The notes: generated by a model not told the origin, from the letters alone. A DNA stretch of 64,000 nucleotides from Amaranthus tricolor (GCF_026212465.1 NC_080059.1:15056135-15120134), one strand, 5' to 3'; numbered from the stretch's first letter, positions 45,661 to 60,023 are shown. Numbers and translations: made by a program.

Positions 45661-46417
45661 ACCAGTTCCATAACCAACTCACAATAGTGCCTTACTAGAA
45701 GAGCGTTGTGTTAAACACTTGCTAAATAGAGGAGGCATTTCCTGTTATCATCATATCCAACACGAATATAAGTTTATTTTTCCACCTATGCCAAAATGAC
45801 AAGGAAGTGTGGTGTCGAAAATCTTAACTCACTATCTAAACTTAACTACATGCGTACTCCTACCTCCATGATGATCAACCTTATATAATATTACACTTAT
45901 CTTTATTTTCAGTTGCAAACAAGAACTGTATAATCTTGGTTCAAAGGATTTCGTAAATGAACAGTTGAAAGACGGAATTCACGAATAGGAAATGAATATT
46001 GTCATATATAGATTCTCGAGCACCCAAGACGTAACTCATTAACCTTCTCATACCAATAAGGTTCAAATTAACATTACATTTATGTATTATTATACAAAAT
46101 TTATTAGGTTGTACCAAATGATTCACTAACACTAAATAATGCTCAATATTGCAAAGATCGTAACTAGCACCTATTAAGTAAGCCAATGTTCGTAAGAAAG
46201 TCATAAGTGTGAACAACTTACACTTATGTGTCTAATATTAAGTTACTAAACTTTATTCTACTTATGCACATGAAATGATAATCACAATCCAAAAAATTAC
46301 TCGTATATCTATCCCATATCAACCCCAACTCTCACGCGTAACGTTAACTTCAAAAAATTTCTTAAAGAACTTTAAAACACAAGCGTCAAAATAGGAACAA
46401 TGGCTCTGGTAACCACC
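45661..46417. other. Gypsy 5' untranslated leader, no gene
   Basis: Between gag and the LTR on minus. It contains the primer-binding region next to 46417; otherwise AT-rich without coding signal. Confidence 0.65.
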
Positions 46418-47739
46418 TGTAACACCCCTGAATTTCTAACCCCTTAAATAAAACCAAAATCGTGAAGAACGGGAGGAAATTCAGGTGTTACATAAAAAGA
46501 AAAAGGAAACGAAATTAAATAAACGTTAAACATTAACTTTAAAGAGGTGAGTGGAAATTTCGGCAACATTTCTACTAAAAACTGAGGATATGACAAGGAT
46601 ATACAGATATAACATAACTAAACTAATCTGAGGTCTTTAATGCGTTTCAAAAATATGTCATGACGGGATGAATCATCGTCAGCTCCTCAAATCATCAACT
46701 CTAACGAGGATCGTGGTTCTAGTGTTAACGCATCGGTTTGACAGATACTAACAGAATATTCATTGCTGTCATACATCTAAAAACTATGCAGCGGAACTAT
46801 GGATCATACAAGGAGTCACATGGCTCCATACAAAAGAATTATACAACCCCAAAAGAAAAATTTACAAGTAATGTAAGAGCTACTATGTAACACCCCAGAA
46901 TTTCCGACCCCTTAACGAAACCAAAACCGTAAAGGACGGGAGGAAATTCGGGTGTTACATAAAAGAAAAGGAAAAAGAATTTAGATAAACTTTAATTATT
47001 AACTTTAAAAAGGTGAGTGGAAATTTTGACCGCATCTGCCTTAAAACTGTGCGTCTTTGTAGAAAAACAAAAGCTAATTCAGAAACTAATAAAGTAAAGG
47101 CACCAACAGCCTATCAAAGCTATGTCACGGCGGAATAATTCATCGCCGGCTTCTCAAATAAACATGCCAAGCATGGATCGTGGTTCCATTGTCGACGTTT
47201 GCGTTTTAAAAAGACTTAACTCTCCCCAAATGCAATGCAACGCAAAAGAAGCTCCAGTACCTGCTACGCTTGTCTATGATCCCCCTAATGCTCGACATTA
47301 AACCAACGGCCAATGTGTCATAGCAGGACAATCATAGAAAGTCATCAACAAACAAATATAAACAAAAACACGTACACGTCAGTAACTAGCATCAAATATA
47401 ATAAGGCCAACTACTAGATAACGTTATGTTATAAAACAACATAAGACGATTTCATAAGACACCAGCACATGTAGTAACCGTTTATCGGCCACTTATACTT
47501 CTTAATTTCACTACGTGCTTTCTAACCCGAACCATGTGTTCTTGGGTAGAATGCAGGTCTTCACGCTCCTCTTTTTAAACATAACCCCTGCAAAACACGT
47601 ATAGTATCAACTCGACCAAGGCATTAACAGAATACCTAACGCATGACCTTATAGAGCTTGTCTATCTTAAGGTAAGTTTGATCATAGTCCGTAATACCCT
47701 TGAGGTAACTTAACTTAGGCACACTTCTTGCTAGCATAA

Positions 47740-47910
47740 ACTATTCTATCAATAAGTAGATGTTCTATCAATGAGTAAATATTCTATCAAAGAGTAAACG
47801 TTTTATCAACGCATAAGCTTTCTACCAAAGAATGAACCTACTATCAATAAATAACTCTCGATCAATGAATAAATTTTCTATCACTGAATAGTTTTCTATC
47901 AGTGGATCTT
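47740..47910. repeat. ~24-bp minisatellite in the nested LTR
   Basis: About seven degenerate units of TTCTATCAA(T/A)GA(G/A)TAAA type. The surrounding host LTR lacks this array. Confidence 0.8.
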
Positions 47911-50146
47911 TTCTCTACTTCCTGGCATAGTGACACGGCCAAAGGCGTTATCGGCCATCCGGCGCCCATTGGCAAAGTATGAGCTCATGCCCCCTCCAGC
48001 TGACCCTCTCGGGTCCTACCTTCGGGAAAAACCTAACACACTGGGGTACTAAACCAGTGAAGAGGCCACCATATTGGGGTTTTCAAGGCCCGCATGGTAT
48101 CACCTCGGTCAAGGGGAGGTATCGGCCATCCGGCGCCCAGTGACCCAAGCATGCTCATACCCCCCTTACGGTGGTCCCGTCGAACCTCACCTAGGGGACT
48201 AATAAAACAACCGGACATAATCCAGTTAAGTCACGCCAGCTAATCATAATAAAGTACCTTATCAGATGGGAATAACTTCCACTCTCAACTATTAATGAGC
48301 GCCCTAGGATAGCAGCGCACCAAAACCCACTGAGCCACTCAATAAAATATGAAATTCACCTATAAAGGAATCATTCTAACTCCAATTAGGCATAATCTAA
48401 TTCTTAAATGAATAAGAGGGGTGGTCCCCGCCTCCTACTAACACTTTCATTTTCTATAACTATTCTAAGCGCAAGAATTTCCTAGTCGACGGCGTTTCGT
48501 ATAAGGCGTACTCGCTAGTATCTCAGTTTTGATGCAGTGCATATTATTACAATGAACAAAAAATGTCTTAAATAGAAATTGCGTATGAGAGTACGTTACT
48601 GCGTGTACGTACCTGTAAGCGTTACTGCACGATCAAAAGTCACAAAATCGCCCAACTAAGGCTCTACTTTCTTCTTACGAAATGGGCACCTATATAAGTT
48701 ATAAGTAGAACTAATAAGTTCCCTTAACTACTTTGTCATACCAGCTAAAAGCCAAAGTAACCACAATCATCCATTCACGACAAGATTTCAATTACTTCTA
48801 ACACGTACGCATCTCGTTCAACACCAAGCATAATCGTCAATTCGACAATAACACAAGGTTTTCCATCGACAAAGAATAAAAGGATTATGTCAAGTGTTTC
48901 ATTACACCAGCTAACTTTGAGTTACAACGATTCACATTATCTTGAAATAAAACGACGATTCAGACTTAAGTCTCACAATGTTAGTGTAGTGCTAATATGA
49001 CGACAAGAACGAATCTTAAGGTTATCGCACAACAACATCATTTATTATATTCTCCAAGGTTGAGCTAAAATCAAGACATCGTACAAGTAACTTCAATAAT
49101 TCTTAACAGTTGACGCTATGTTCATGGCTCATTACAATTATGTGTTTATGATTTCAATAACAACCCAATGCGGTATTAGTAATTCTAACAATTAAGTCAC
49201 TAACAATTAGCAACTACTACTCTCAATTAACAACCAAAACCATTTTTTTTTATTGTCAACTATAATCAAAATCATTACTAATTACCACAACGATAATCAA
49301 CCAAGTCTTAAAATAATTTATAAGGCTATTCTATTAATCACCACACCACCAAAGTAGCATACACTACACACACTACTAGAAATCTCATTTCTAAATCAAC
49401 TCTAATTATTTCATGTCCAAAGATAACACTATTTCTATTACCTATGATAGGATTAAACCAAACTAATATACAATCAGCACAAATCCCATAATTTCTAATC
49501 ACACTTCAAACCTTAAATCATGAATATGTTCAATTCATCAATTAAACTCTTAACCACAAAAGAATTCAATGAAAAATAACACAAAATTCAACACTTTTCA
49601 TCCACATTTCAAAAACCCAATTCATAAGTACATTCAAATCATCAATCCAATTCTCACTCATAACAAGATTCAATAACAATCATACAAATTTCAATACTTT
49701 CCTCATAAACTTTATAAATTTTAATTGGAACAAAGATGAAATCAAATAAGAGTAAGGAGATGGCTCACAAAATAAAACTAGCAAAAGGATGAAGAAATGA
49801 GAGGAGGTCGCGAAGGCGGTGGCGCAGGACCAAAACCGGCTGCCAGCAGCCAGTTGCTGGCGGCACAAGAAAAAAAAAAGCTACACGATTGATTGTGCAG
49901 CTCAGCGGCTGTTGGTGGGGAAGAACGCAGCCGTGGCTGCTTCTGTGAGGAGGCAAACGCCACCTATTGGCGGCTGCTGGCAGCTACGGCAAGGAAATGT
50001 GGCTGGTGGTGGTGTGCCGCCACTGCTGGTGTAGGAAAGAGAAAGGGTGCGGGAGTGAGGGAGGAAGGAAGAAGAAGAGAAAGAAGGAGGAGAAGGGGAA
50101 GGGAGTGACGGCTCTCCCAAGAGCATTAGGGTTTCACGGTTTTTAT

Positions 50147-50150
<4 letters not shown>

Positions 50151-50182
<32 letters not shown>
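50151..50182. repeat. (ATT)n microsatellite followed by T-run
   Basis: About ten ATT units in the nested LTR, then ten T. Confidence 0.93.
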
Positions 50183-50183
<1 letters not shown>

Positions 50184-52944
50184 TTTTTTTTTCGATTTAT
50201 TTTCTTGCGAGACCAACTAAGGAACTCACCTTCGTGGGCTCAAACATTTTAATAAATAATCATTTTGATTCGAACCTCTTTATTTAAGATATCGTAACTA
50301 TATTTTTAATATATATATATAAGTTAACATTTACATTCATGTATGCAAGAAATTTATTAAACTAATTTAGAAATAATTTAATATAATTGTAAAATCTTTA
50401 AAAGTTATTAGAATATTAAATAATTTCATTATTAAAATCTCGGGGTGTTACATACTAAGCATTAGGTAACTTGTATAACAATTTCTACAATCGTACTCCA
50501 CTCTTTCCCCCAATGCAATGCAAAAGAAGCGATATACCTGTTATGTCAAACTATGATCCTCCTGCTGCTCAACATAATGACCATAGTCAAATGTATCATA
50601 GCAGGAACATCATAGAGAGTCATGAATAAACAACAACAAACACATACACGTCAGTAATCAATGAACTTATAACAATTAAAATCATAGAACAAGGGAATAG
50701 ACGACGACATAGCACAACAATAATGAATTTACTCATCTGACAAAACACTTATATTTACCCATGATTTCTCTTCAACTTCTAATCCTTTGAAGTATATTCA
50801 AAAGTAGTGGATCTTTTCTCTATTCATGGCATAGTGACACGACTAAGGGCGTTATTGGCCATGCGGCACCCATGACAAAGTATGAGCTCATACCCCCTCC
50901 AGCTGACCCTCTTAGGTCCTATCTTCGGGAAAAACTAACACACTGGGTTGCTAATCTAGTGAAGAGGCCACCATATTGAAGTTTGCAAGGCCCGTATGGT
51001 AACACCTCGATCAAGGGGCAATATCAGCCACCCGGCGCCCAATTAGAAAAGTATGCTCATACCCCTCGTACGATAATCACATCGGATCTCACCTAGGGGA
51101 CTACTAAATCAACCATAGATAATCCAATTGAGTCACGCCAACTTATCCTAATCAAGGCTCAATAACTAGGGGATCACTTCGATACCATAAACAATCATAG
51201 TGCGTTCTCTACTATTTAGAAATTTATTCTCATAGTCTCTTCATATTTTCATTCTACTTGCCTATATCACTATTATGACTATTCGATAGCATAGTTTACT
51301 TTCTGTCGCTCCATAATTCCAACACGATGCATATAATCACGAATTATTGATAATACCTTAAAACGATGAATATGATAATTAATTACTACGTGTATGTACC
51401 TGTAAGCTGTTACTGCACAATCAAAAGTCACAAAGATCACCCAATTAAAGTTCTACCTTCCTCTTATGAAATGGGAACATATATAGTTAGGAATAGAACT
51501 AATAAGTCCCCTTAAACTACTTTGTCATATCAACTAAATACATAAGTAACCGCTATCACCCATTCGACATGAGTTTTCTATTACTCTAGCACGCAAACAA
51601 CTCATTCAATACAAGTTAAAAATCATTAATTCAACACAACATAAGCCTCTTCATCAACATAAAAGCAAAAGTATATGTGTATTATTCCTTTTCATCAACT
51701 AGTTTTGAGTTTATCAGTTCGCGTTACCCAAAAACAACTAATCACAACTAAGCTTTACAATTTTAATATAAAACTAAGATAACGATAAGGCAAATCTTAC
51801 AGTTATCGAATCGCGATATCATTTGTTACATTCTCCAAAGCTAGAATATAATCAAAACAACATGACAACTAACTTTAGCAACCATCAACGATAAGTTGAC
51901 ATTATGCTCTTGGTTTTACTAAAATTATGCATTTATAACTTCAATAACGGCCTACTAAGAGTACTTGTAATTCACAATAATTAGCAACTATTACTTCCAA
52001 CTAGCAACCAAAACCATTTCTTTAGTCAACTATAATAAAAATCATTACCAACTAAATATATCATAATCATAACTAAAACAACTAAGCCTTAAAACAATTT
52101 ATGAAAATATTCCCATCAATCATCATACAATCAACATATAACATAAGACCACACACAATCAAAATTTCATCCCTAAATTAAACCCTAGTTAGTTCATTGT
52201 TCGAAGATAACATATTTAATTATTACCCACAATAAAATTCAATAAAATTAATACATAATCAACCCAAAACTCATAAACTTTGTAGATTCTAATTAAAACA
52301 ACAAGAAATCAATCATTTAGGGGAGTTATGGCTTACTAAGGTGAAGTAAGCGGAAAAATGAAGAGGGACGGAGTTGGTATGGTGGTGTGGTGATACAGGC
52401 GCAGCCCAAAGGCGCCAGTGGTGGTGCAGGATGCCTGCTGCTGCCGTGGGCACAACCACAACGTGGCTGCTGCTGGTAGCCATGGTGGAAGCGGCAGCTG
52501 TTGGTTTGGGTTGTGGTGAGGATACAGCCGTGAAGGAGAAGAGAATAAGGTCAGCTGATTTGTTTTTGTGTTTGAAAATGAGGTAGTGTCTCACCTCAAA
52601 CCCTAAGTCACCACTTTATTCTATATATTTATTTATTCACTTATCTATATATTTGTATACTTATTTATTGATTTATTTTTGATTGACCTCCTTGTAAGGC
52701 CCAACTAAAAGACTCAACTTTAATGTGCTCACAAAAAAAATAAAGTAATAATTTTAATTCAAACGATCCATATTTTTGTAATCGCAACTCTATTTTTTTA
52801 TATAACCTTGTAGACATTTAAATTCGTGTATGAAAGTAATATATTAAAAATTAACTAAAAATAATTTAATGTAATTATAAAATATCTAACGATTATTATA
52901 ATATTAATTAATTACATCATTTAAATCTCGGGGTGTTATACTAA

Positions 52945-53445
52945 TGATTACCTTTTCTAAAATTTCTCCTTCAGTGTTGTATGTTATGCATCATTTATGG
53001 CGTGGGCTGGGTTGAAGATTCCTCATAGTAATATTCAAGAGGTGTTCTCACAAATGCACAACATCAGGGGATCAATGGTGAGAAGGAAGATCTGGTTTGC
53101 TTGCTTCTGTTCAATCATTTACTGGATATGGTTTGCAAGGAATCAAGCTGTATGGAAGGGGATAATACTTACTCGTCAGAAGATCGCAGCATGCGTTAAA
53201 TAGGAAGTTTGCTTAACATTGCAATGCTAGATGTAGTGCTGATCATAAAAGCTGGATTGATAAACTATGTAGTTAAGTTGAGCCATATTGTCTTTGTCTC
53301 TTATAATTCATGTTTAGGTTTTGTTTATTGTATAATCTTGGAATCGGTTTTAGCGTTTGAGCTTGGTTCCATCCTAGATGATTCGAGGCACTCCCCTTGA
53401 AGTTTGTATTTTAATTAGATCTTGGTAATAAAATTTTCTATTCAC
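52945..53445 (+). mobile_element. LINE 3' tail fragment
   Basis: The open piece 52997-53203 reads RRKIWFACFCSIIYWIWFARNQAVWKG, the W-I-W-RN segment after the zinc finger at the C-terminus of plant LINE ORF2. About 240 bp of 3'UTR-like DNA follows. It is 5'-truncated, as is usual for LINE insertions, and not closely similar to the LINE at 1-6254. Confidence 0.65.
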
Positions 53446-54390
53446 CAATAAAAAGGGAAAATTGCTTTTAAAAGGTCAACCTTTAGCTCGTCTGCAAATA
53501 AAGAACTAACCTCACGTTTATTCTACAAAGGTCCAACCTTTTGCTCCTATTTGAAATGAACAAGCTACCAGGTTATAGCTACCTAGAGTAACATGTTACT
53601 CTATCTCATTTAATTGGAAAGTCACATGTCATGTTATAATTGAGTGCCATAATTTTATTTTAAAACTAAAAATACAAAAAAGGACTCTTTTTTTCCCTCC
53701 TCTTTCCCTCTCTTTAGTGGCAAATACGTATATATTAGTTACTTAGATTACTAAATAATTATTTACAATTGAATAGTAAAATCTTCACCAAACACCATCT
53801 TCTTTGATTTCTTTTTTTTTTTATCTAATGAGGGTTGATTTTGATTTGGTAGCAATTTCAATGATTCAAAAAAAATCTTGTAAGCAATTTTTTTCCAAAT
53901 TCAATAACATTCTTTTTGATACTCCTTTTTTTCTTATTCCAAGTTACATTTGTTAAACTTTACTGTAATACATGGATTTTTATTATGAGCCTAAGTTAGA
54001 TTTGTTATTTTTGATGTATGAGAATTAGGGTTGGATTTGGAAATGATTTGTTAATTCTTGCCAGTTCGTTGCTAATTGTTGTTGTGTTATATGAGTTGTT
54101 ATAGTTGTAGTAAATGTCGATTAGTATTCTTCTCATTGCCATTGCCAATCAATAACAATAGTTAATTAATTTTTTTAAATATTATTTTTAAGATTTTTAC
54201 AAAGGCGATATGAACAGTTATTAAACATATCTGATTATCTAATTACGAGAAATATTCAAGTTTATTAATTTCTATTTCAATAAAATTAAAAAAATTTACT
54301 AACAAAATATAAACTTTGTGTCTTTGTAAGTTTGCTAATAACAATTTTGTTTGTTTGTTCACAAATGAGAGGGACGAAAACCAGAGCATA
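53446..54390. other. MITE-like edge and 3' flank of peroxidase C, no gene
   Basis: 53455-53700 begins GGGAAAATTGCTTTTAAAAGG and looks like one arm of a MITE, but I could not find the other. 53830-54390 is the family 3' flank (GAGGGTTGATTTTGATTTGGTAG, AATTAGGGTTGGATTTGG). Confidence 0.55.
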
Positions 54391-54392
54391 GT

Positions 54393-55829
<1,437 letters not shown>

Positions 55830-55920
55830 TGTAAAAGTTCTTGTAATTTTTTGTTTTTTGTTTGAGTAAATAGAAATGTAATGTAATGGAAGTGTTGTAA
55901 TTTGTGAGTAGAATGTTTGT

Positions 55921-55930
55921 GGTTTTATAG
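55921..55930 (-). promoter_or_regulatory. TATA box of peroxidase C
   Basis: CTATAAAACC on minus, about 92 nt before the ATG, matching the position in A and B. Confidence 0.6.
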
Positions 55931-56165
55931 TTGAACTCTGGTCTGACTGGATAATGAAGTCAATAATTAATTGATTTCAATAGAAGGCATGCTGGTCAAG
56001 GATTATTGAATGAAGTTTGACATTATTAGCTAAATGGTTGATTGTTTTTCCAGTTTGACATTATTGTATGAATATGTAAATGATGACTTGAATCATTCTT
56101 ATTTGTGGGAAATACCATGTAATCTTTCTAAGTCAATAAAAAGGAAAACTATATTTTGGAATCAT

Positions 56166-56590
56166 CTTATCAAGTTGATCGTTCTTTTTTGAATTTTGTG
56201 TTATATTTTATTTATTGTTTCTCCAAAAACTCTTTCTATTTATGTCATAAATTTTGAACATAATTAACCTTGTTTATCCTCATTTTAATATTTTTTTAAT
56301 GTTAATGGTCACATATGTATTCTACCAACTTTATTTTAACATTTTTATATTACTTATGACCTCTACCCGTTTTTCACAAACTTTATTAAAATACTTTTTG
56401 AATAGTATTTGGGGTCGTTATATTATTTCACTAAGTTTATTATAATACTTTTTAATGCTTATGGTCTTCACTTTTTCCATTGAATTTATTATTCAATAAA
56501 ATTGTATACTTATTATTAAAAAGATTCTTTTAATTCACATGAACATTCCTTGTATGAATAACTTTAAGTAAGAGAGGAGTATTGAATTAG
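56166..56590. mobile_element. MITE-like repeat
   Basis: Shares TTCTATTTATGTCATAAATTTTG, CCTTGTTTATCCTCATTTTAATA and CTTCACTTTTTCC with 25246-25600 and 13409-13770. Ends not defined. Confidence 0.5.
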
Positions 56591-56850
56591 ATTAACTTTC
56601 TATATGAATACACGAAATATCTTTGTTCAATCATTACTATTAACTTTTTATCAATAAATAAAAATGATTTCATATTCTATATATACTTGCTAAACATATG
56701 TCATTGAATATTTTTAATTTATATGAATCTTCCTTAAAAATTATGCAAACAAATATTTGTTAATTTTTAATGAAACATTTCTCGATTTAACCGTTTGTGT
56801 AGCGATATTTATGAACGATGCATTTAGTATATTAATTCTTTTTATTATTA
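56500..56850. repeat. 5'-flank block of peroxidase C
   Basis: Diverged copy of 29370-29990 (AAACATTTCTCGATTTAACC, AACGATGCATTTAGTATATTAATT). Confidence 0.75.
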
Positions 56851-57199
56851 GTATTATTGTTTTCTTTTTATTTTGTACTTGGTTCTACTTATTTATCTTA
56901 TTCATAGGCATTTAATTTCTTTCCCGTGTAGATACGTCTCTTTATCTTTCTCGAGCCGGGGGGCTCATTTGGCCGCGCTCTCGGGTATGAGTTTCGCTTA
57001 AGTCTAATTTTAGCAATAAATTAGACGATAAACCTTTTGACGCTAAACTTTAATTCGGATTTTAAACTTTTATTCGGTTTTTAAATTTAGACATAAGCGA
57101 CAAATTAGACGACAAGTTTAGCGACAAAAACTTCATAGCTAAACCTTTTGTCTCATTTTGTTCATTTTCGTGGGTGTTTTTTTTTGGAATCTTTTATTA

Positions 57200-57400
57200 T
57201 GTGCATCTACATGTGGATTAGAAGGTTCGAGGTTCGACCCTTACTGGGCGTAGATATCAATTGAGAGGTTTCTTGACTGCGCGCATCTCTCTTTACTCCC
57301 CTCTTGTGGGAACATGTATGATTTGTCCGCATCTTTCAGGAAAAAGAAAATCTTCACCCTGACCTAGCCTTATGCGAGATATTAGGAATGTCATTTACCT
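57200..57400 (+). repeat. SINE-like element (tRNA B-box)
   Basis: GGTTCGAGGTTCGACCC at ~57224-57240 fits a pol III B-box. The following GACTGCGCGCATCTCTC...TTATGCGAGATATT body matches the SINE-like pieces at 25632 and 32706. A matching A-box and a clear TSD were not found. Confidence 0.5.
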
Positions 57401-57457
57401 TTTTTATGTATAGTTTTTGAGTATTATTTACAAAAATAATTGAATATTTTTTATTAT

Positions 57458-58060
57458 TGTTAAATAATAATAGTAATAATTATTATTGTTATGGTAATAT
57501 TTATTCTATTATTAATTTATTTAATAAGTAACATCACATTACTAAAATATCCTTTGACCTTCATTAGTTGACCTTGACTTTCGGTCAAGGGGCTTTTCTA
57601 GTAATCCCCAACCTCCTTCCTTGGCCCATGGGCTAATAACTTCCCAAAAACCCTAACTTCCCTTATGAAACTAACCATTACTCCTCACCATCATGATTCC
57701 TTTCCACCATTATAAATAGAGACAACCAGCAGTAAGGAAGGATCATCAGATAAGAAGCCTTTATCTAATTCTTTCAACCCTCCTCACTAGTCCACAAAAA
57801 ATACAAAGCAACTTCCATCCTCACACTCACATTTCTGCATTCTTCATCTCATCATTCATTCATTAATCTTGGATCTCCGTTCTAACTTGAGCGTCGGAGG
57901 GGTTTTCCGAGAGATCACCCCCCGGGCAAGGCTAACGTGTTGTGTTACAGGAATTCAGGTCTGTTTCGTTCCGCGAATTACTGCTCCCGACAACGCTTCC
58001 ACCTCCAGTATTACGAGTGTCTTACACTTCCTCGTTTCACAACCAAAACAATTACTATTA
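57458..58060 (+). repeat. LTR fragment or small LTR element
   Basis: Has promoter-like order: TATAAATAGAG at 57711-57721, a CATTCATTCATT leader at ~57855, then CTTGAGCGTCGGAGGGG and CACCCCCCGGG (57886-57925). This CGTCGGAG block is, from memory, common in the R-U5 of plant gypsy LTRs and TRIMs. Exact ends not proven; no coding region. Confidence 0.5.
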
Positions 58061-58339
58061 TTTTTTAATATTAATAAAAAATTGATATTCAATTATTTTT
58101 TTGAAACCTCGAAATAGACTAGCGACAAATTAGGCAACATGTATTTGCTTTTGTTAAGGCTAGCGATAATTTTGGTGACAAAATATTTTCTTAGCAAAAA
58201 AAACTACCAACAAAGCGCTTTGTCGTTAAACACAATTTTTGCTTTGTCGCAAAATGGTTTTATTATTGTAGTGATTTTTCAGTCAGTTGTTATAATACAC
58301 ATACTAGTAGAAATTAAAAACATTAATAATATTAAACTT

Positions 58340-58797
58340 AAAAATATTATATTGGATCTAGGAAAATTACATACAATAATTCAATGTTTTCATGATTTTT
58401 CTAAAACAATTCCATCTTTTTATTAACCATGAATAATTCCAACTTTAGAAGGATTTTGCCTAGAGTAAACTCGAATAAATAAATGACCTGCTATAGTAGG
58501 TAATTTACCAAAAAAGAAGTCTGAAAATTAATTTAAAATTAAAGAATTTTTAAATTTACATTAAATATTGTGAAAAATAAAAAAATCAGAAAAAAACACT
58601 TTTTTACATTATTTTGACATTTTTTTAATTTATCTTTTTTTACAAAAATATAAAACTTGTTATTGCAAGTCATCCAATTATAGGGTTTACTCTAGGAAAA
58701 TACTCCCTAAAGTTGAGAATATTCATAGTTAATCAATAAGTTGGAATTATTATAGGAAAATAAAAAAAATTGGATTATTCTAGGTGATTTTACCTTG
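58340..58797. mobile_element. Foldback MITE
   Basis: The left arm (AATAATTCAATG, ATTAACCATGAATAATTCCAACTTTAG, CCTAGAGTAAACTC to ~58470) and the right arm (GGTTTACTCTAGG, CTAAAGTTGAGAATATTCATAGTTAATC, GGAATTATTATAGG from 58682) are imperfect inverses around an AT-rich centre. Termini approximate. Confidence 0.65.
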
Positions 58798-60023
58798 CAT
58801 CTATTAGTATAGTTTTAATCGTATAATTAGCATAGTATTAGTAGTCTTATTAGTATACTATGTTTCTTTTAATTAGTATTAGTTTTAGTATATTGTTATT
58901 ATTATTATTATTTTAGTTTTTACCAAGCACCCGACAAAATAAATTGAGTTAGTGCAAAGATTGTTTTTGCACTAGGATTAATTTCGTATTTTTGCACAAG
59001 TCAAAGAGAATATATACTGGTAGATTATTTGGGAGCTCTACAAACCCTAAATGCTAGGAAATTCCTTCCTATATTTTAGTGCCAGTTGTTACGTAGTACA
59101 TTTTTCCAACAATATTTTACTTAGCTTAGACCTTAAAGTCAATTTTCTACTGATATGATCTTCCCTTATTAGAGGTAAAGTAGGTCATTGAATACATGGA
59201 AGCTCTTGTCGCCCAAAATGAGTAAGCTAATTACTTTTTTTTGAAAAGTAGCTTTTGCTCCGTTCATTTTAGTGTGCATCAAAACGTAGCATCATTATTC
59301 CATTACATCCATGCATCATACGTTAGATGCTTGATGAAATTTTAGAATATTTCCTAAATGTAATACCTAGATTGGTATAAGGTTTGGCTTGTTGTCACTG
59401 TTATGGGAACTAATCCGTCTACAATGGTGCTAGCATATTCTCCCTTCAGGAAACCTTTGAGTCTTGGAACGTGTCTTGGGGACAACTCTCCTTTTGGAAA
59501 CAAGCTCTTTTGAAATAACCGTGTCTTAAAAATGTTCCAATTAATAGGGGTTATTCTCTTTTGAAGTGATTCTTTTGGGAGGTATTATTATTGGAATTAT
59601 TTTGTCAAGGAGCTTTCCTTTAGGAGGAATTGACCTCCCAAACTATTATTTTTGCAGTAATCTCCATTAAAAATTTTTCTAATGTGAACAATTCCACCTA
59701 ATAAAAAGCATTTATCATAAGGTAATCTTGTGAGAACTTATTTTTGGGAATTGGGAGTTATCTTCAAGGTGAACAATCCCTCTAAAATACCTAACCTAGA
59801 TGCCTTCTCTGGAAGGCTCATCCCTCAGGATGAAATCTTCTTATAGGAAATCACTAGAAAAGTCGTTGCCAAAACATTATGTTATTGGCAAAACAAATTA
59901 TTGTTGTTAAAAATTTATTTTTCACTTACAATAATAATTTACTTGGTGCATTACATGATAACATATTTTTTTACAGTGACTCTATTGTTAGGAAAAAATT
60001 TAGCTAATAATTGATATTGCTAG
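58798..60023. other. Spacer, nothing recognised
   Basis: No supported gene. 59846 starts CACTAGAAAAGTCGTTGCC and 60023 closes with a CTAGTG, which might be a small CACTA-type element, but the arms do not match beyond six bases. Confidence 0.4.

Larger units (their letters stand above)
46886..50452 (-). mobile_element. Solo LTR of the same gypsy family, 3567 bp
   Basis: Ends TGTAACACCCC...GGGGTGTTACA, flanked by a perfect TACTA TSD (46881-46885 and 50453-50457). No internal coding region, so it is a solo LTR left by LTR-LTR recombination (or an intact LTR unit without a body). Its blocks match the surrounding LTR in the same order (for example AATGCAATGCAAAAGAAGC-type at 47235 and 50515; the GGCCATCCGGCGCCCA block at 47962 and 50855). 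Orientation follows from that collinearity. Confidence 0.9.
41655..52940 (-). mobile_element. Ty3/gypsy retrotransposon, decayed, with nested LTR
   Basis: On minus: 5' LTR (52940-46418, interrupted by a nested LTR), primer-binding region just beyond 46417 (minus reads GTGGTTACCAGAGCCAT), gag (45660-44330), protease, RT, RNase H and integrase (to 41944), then a fragment of the 3' LTR (41943-41655). The order PR-RT-RH-INT identifies Ty3/gypsy. Stops and frameshifts run throughout. The 3' LTR start, the polypurine tract and the integrase C-terminus are deleted. Confidence 0.92.
46418..52940 (-). repeat. Gypsy 5' LTR (~2.95 kb) interrupted by a nested LTR
   Basis: Two pieces, 46418-46885 and 50458-52940. 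On plus it begins TGTAACACCCC and ends GGGGTGTTATA, the palindromic TGTAACACC/GGTGTTACA ends common in large gypsy LTRs. It resumes cleanly across the nested insertion. No ORF in it looks real; a GC-richer patch at 52340-52600 may be the transcribed leader. Confidence 0.88.
56995..58273. mobile_element. CACTA-like remnant with nested SINE and LTR pieces
   Basis: The right end at 58252-58273 is TTTTATTATTGTAGTG, an inverted CACTACAATAATA terminus, preceded by TTTGTCG/CGACAAA words. Similar words at 57010-57140 suggest the other subterminal zone. A left terminus is not found. Confidence 0.4.

Noticed and set aside
48033..48218. 61-aa minus ORF in the nested LTR
   Set aside because: Falls in the GGCCATCCGGCGCC LTR block; broken in the other LTR copy.
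49819..50287. Overlapping GC-rich ORFs in the nested LTR
   Set aside because: They lie within an LTR, in several frames, low complexity, without family motifs.
52313..52594. 93-aa and 70-aa ORFs in the gypsy LTR
   Set aside because: Ala/Val-rich translations of the GC-rich LTR leader on both strands; not conserved between the two LTRs.
59846..60023. Small CACTA-type MITE ending at the SIRE-type LTR
   Set aside because: Only CACTAG/CTAGTG agree at the ends; no TSD or longer inverted repeat.
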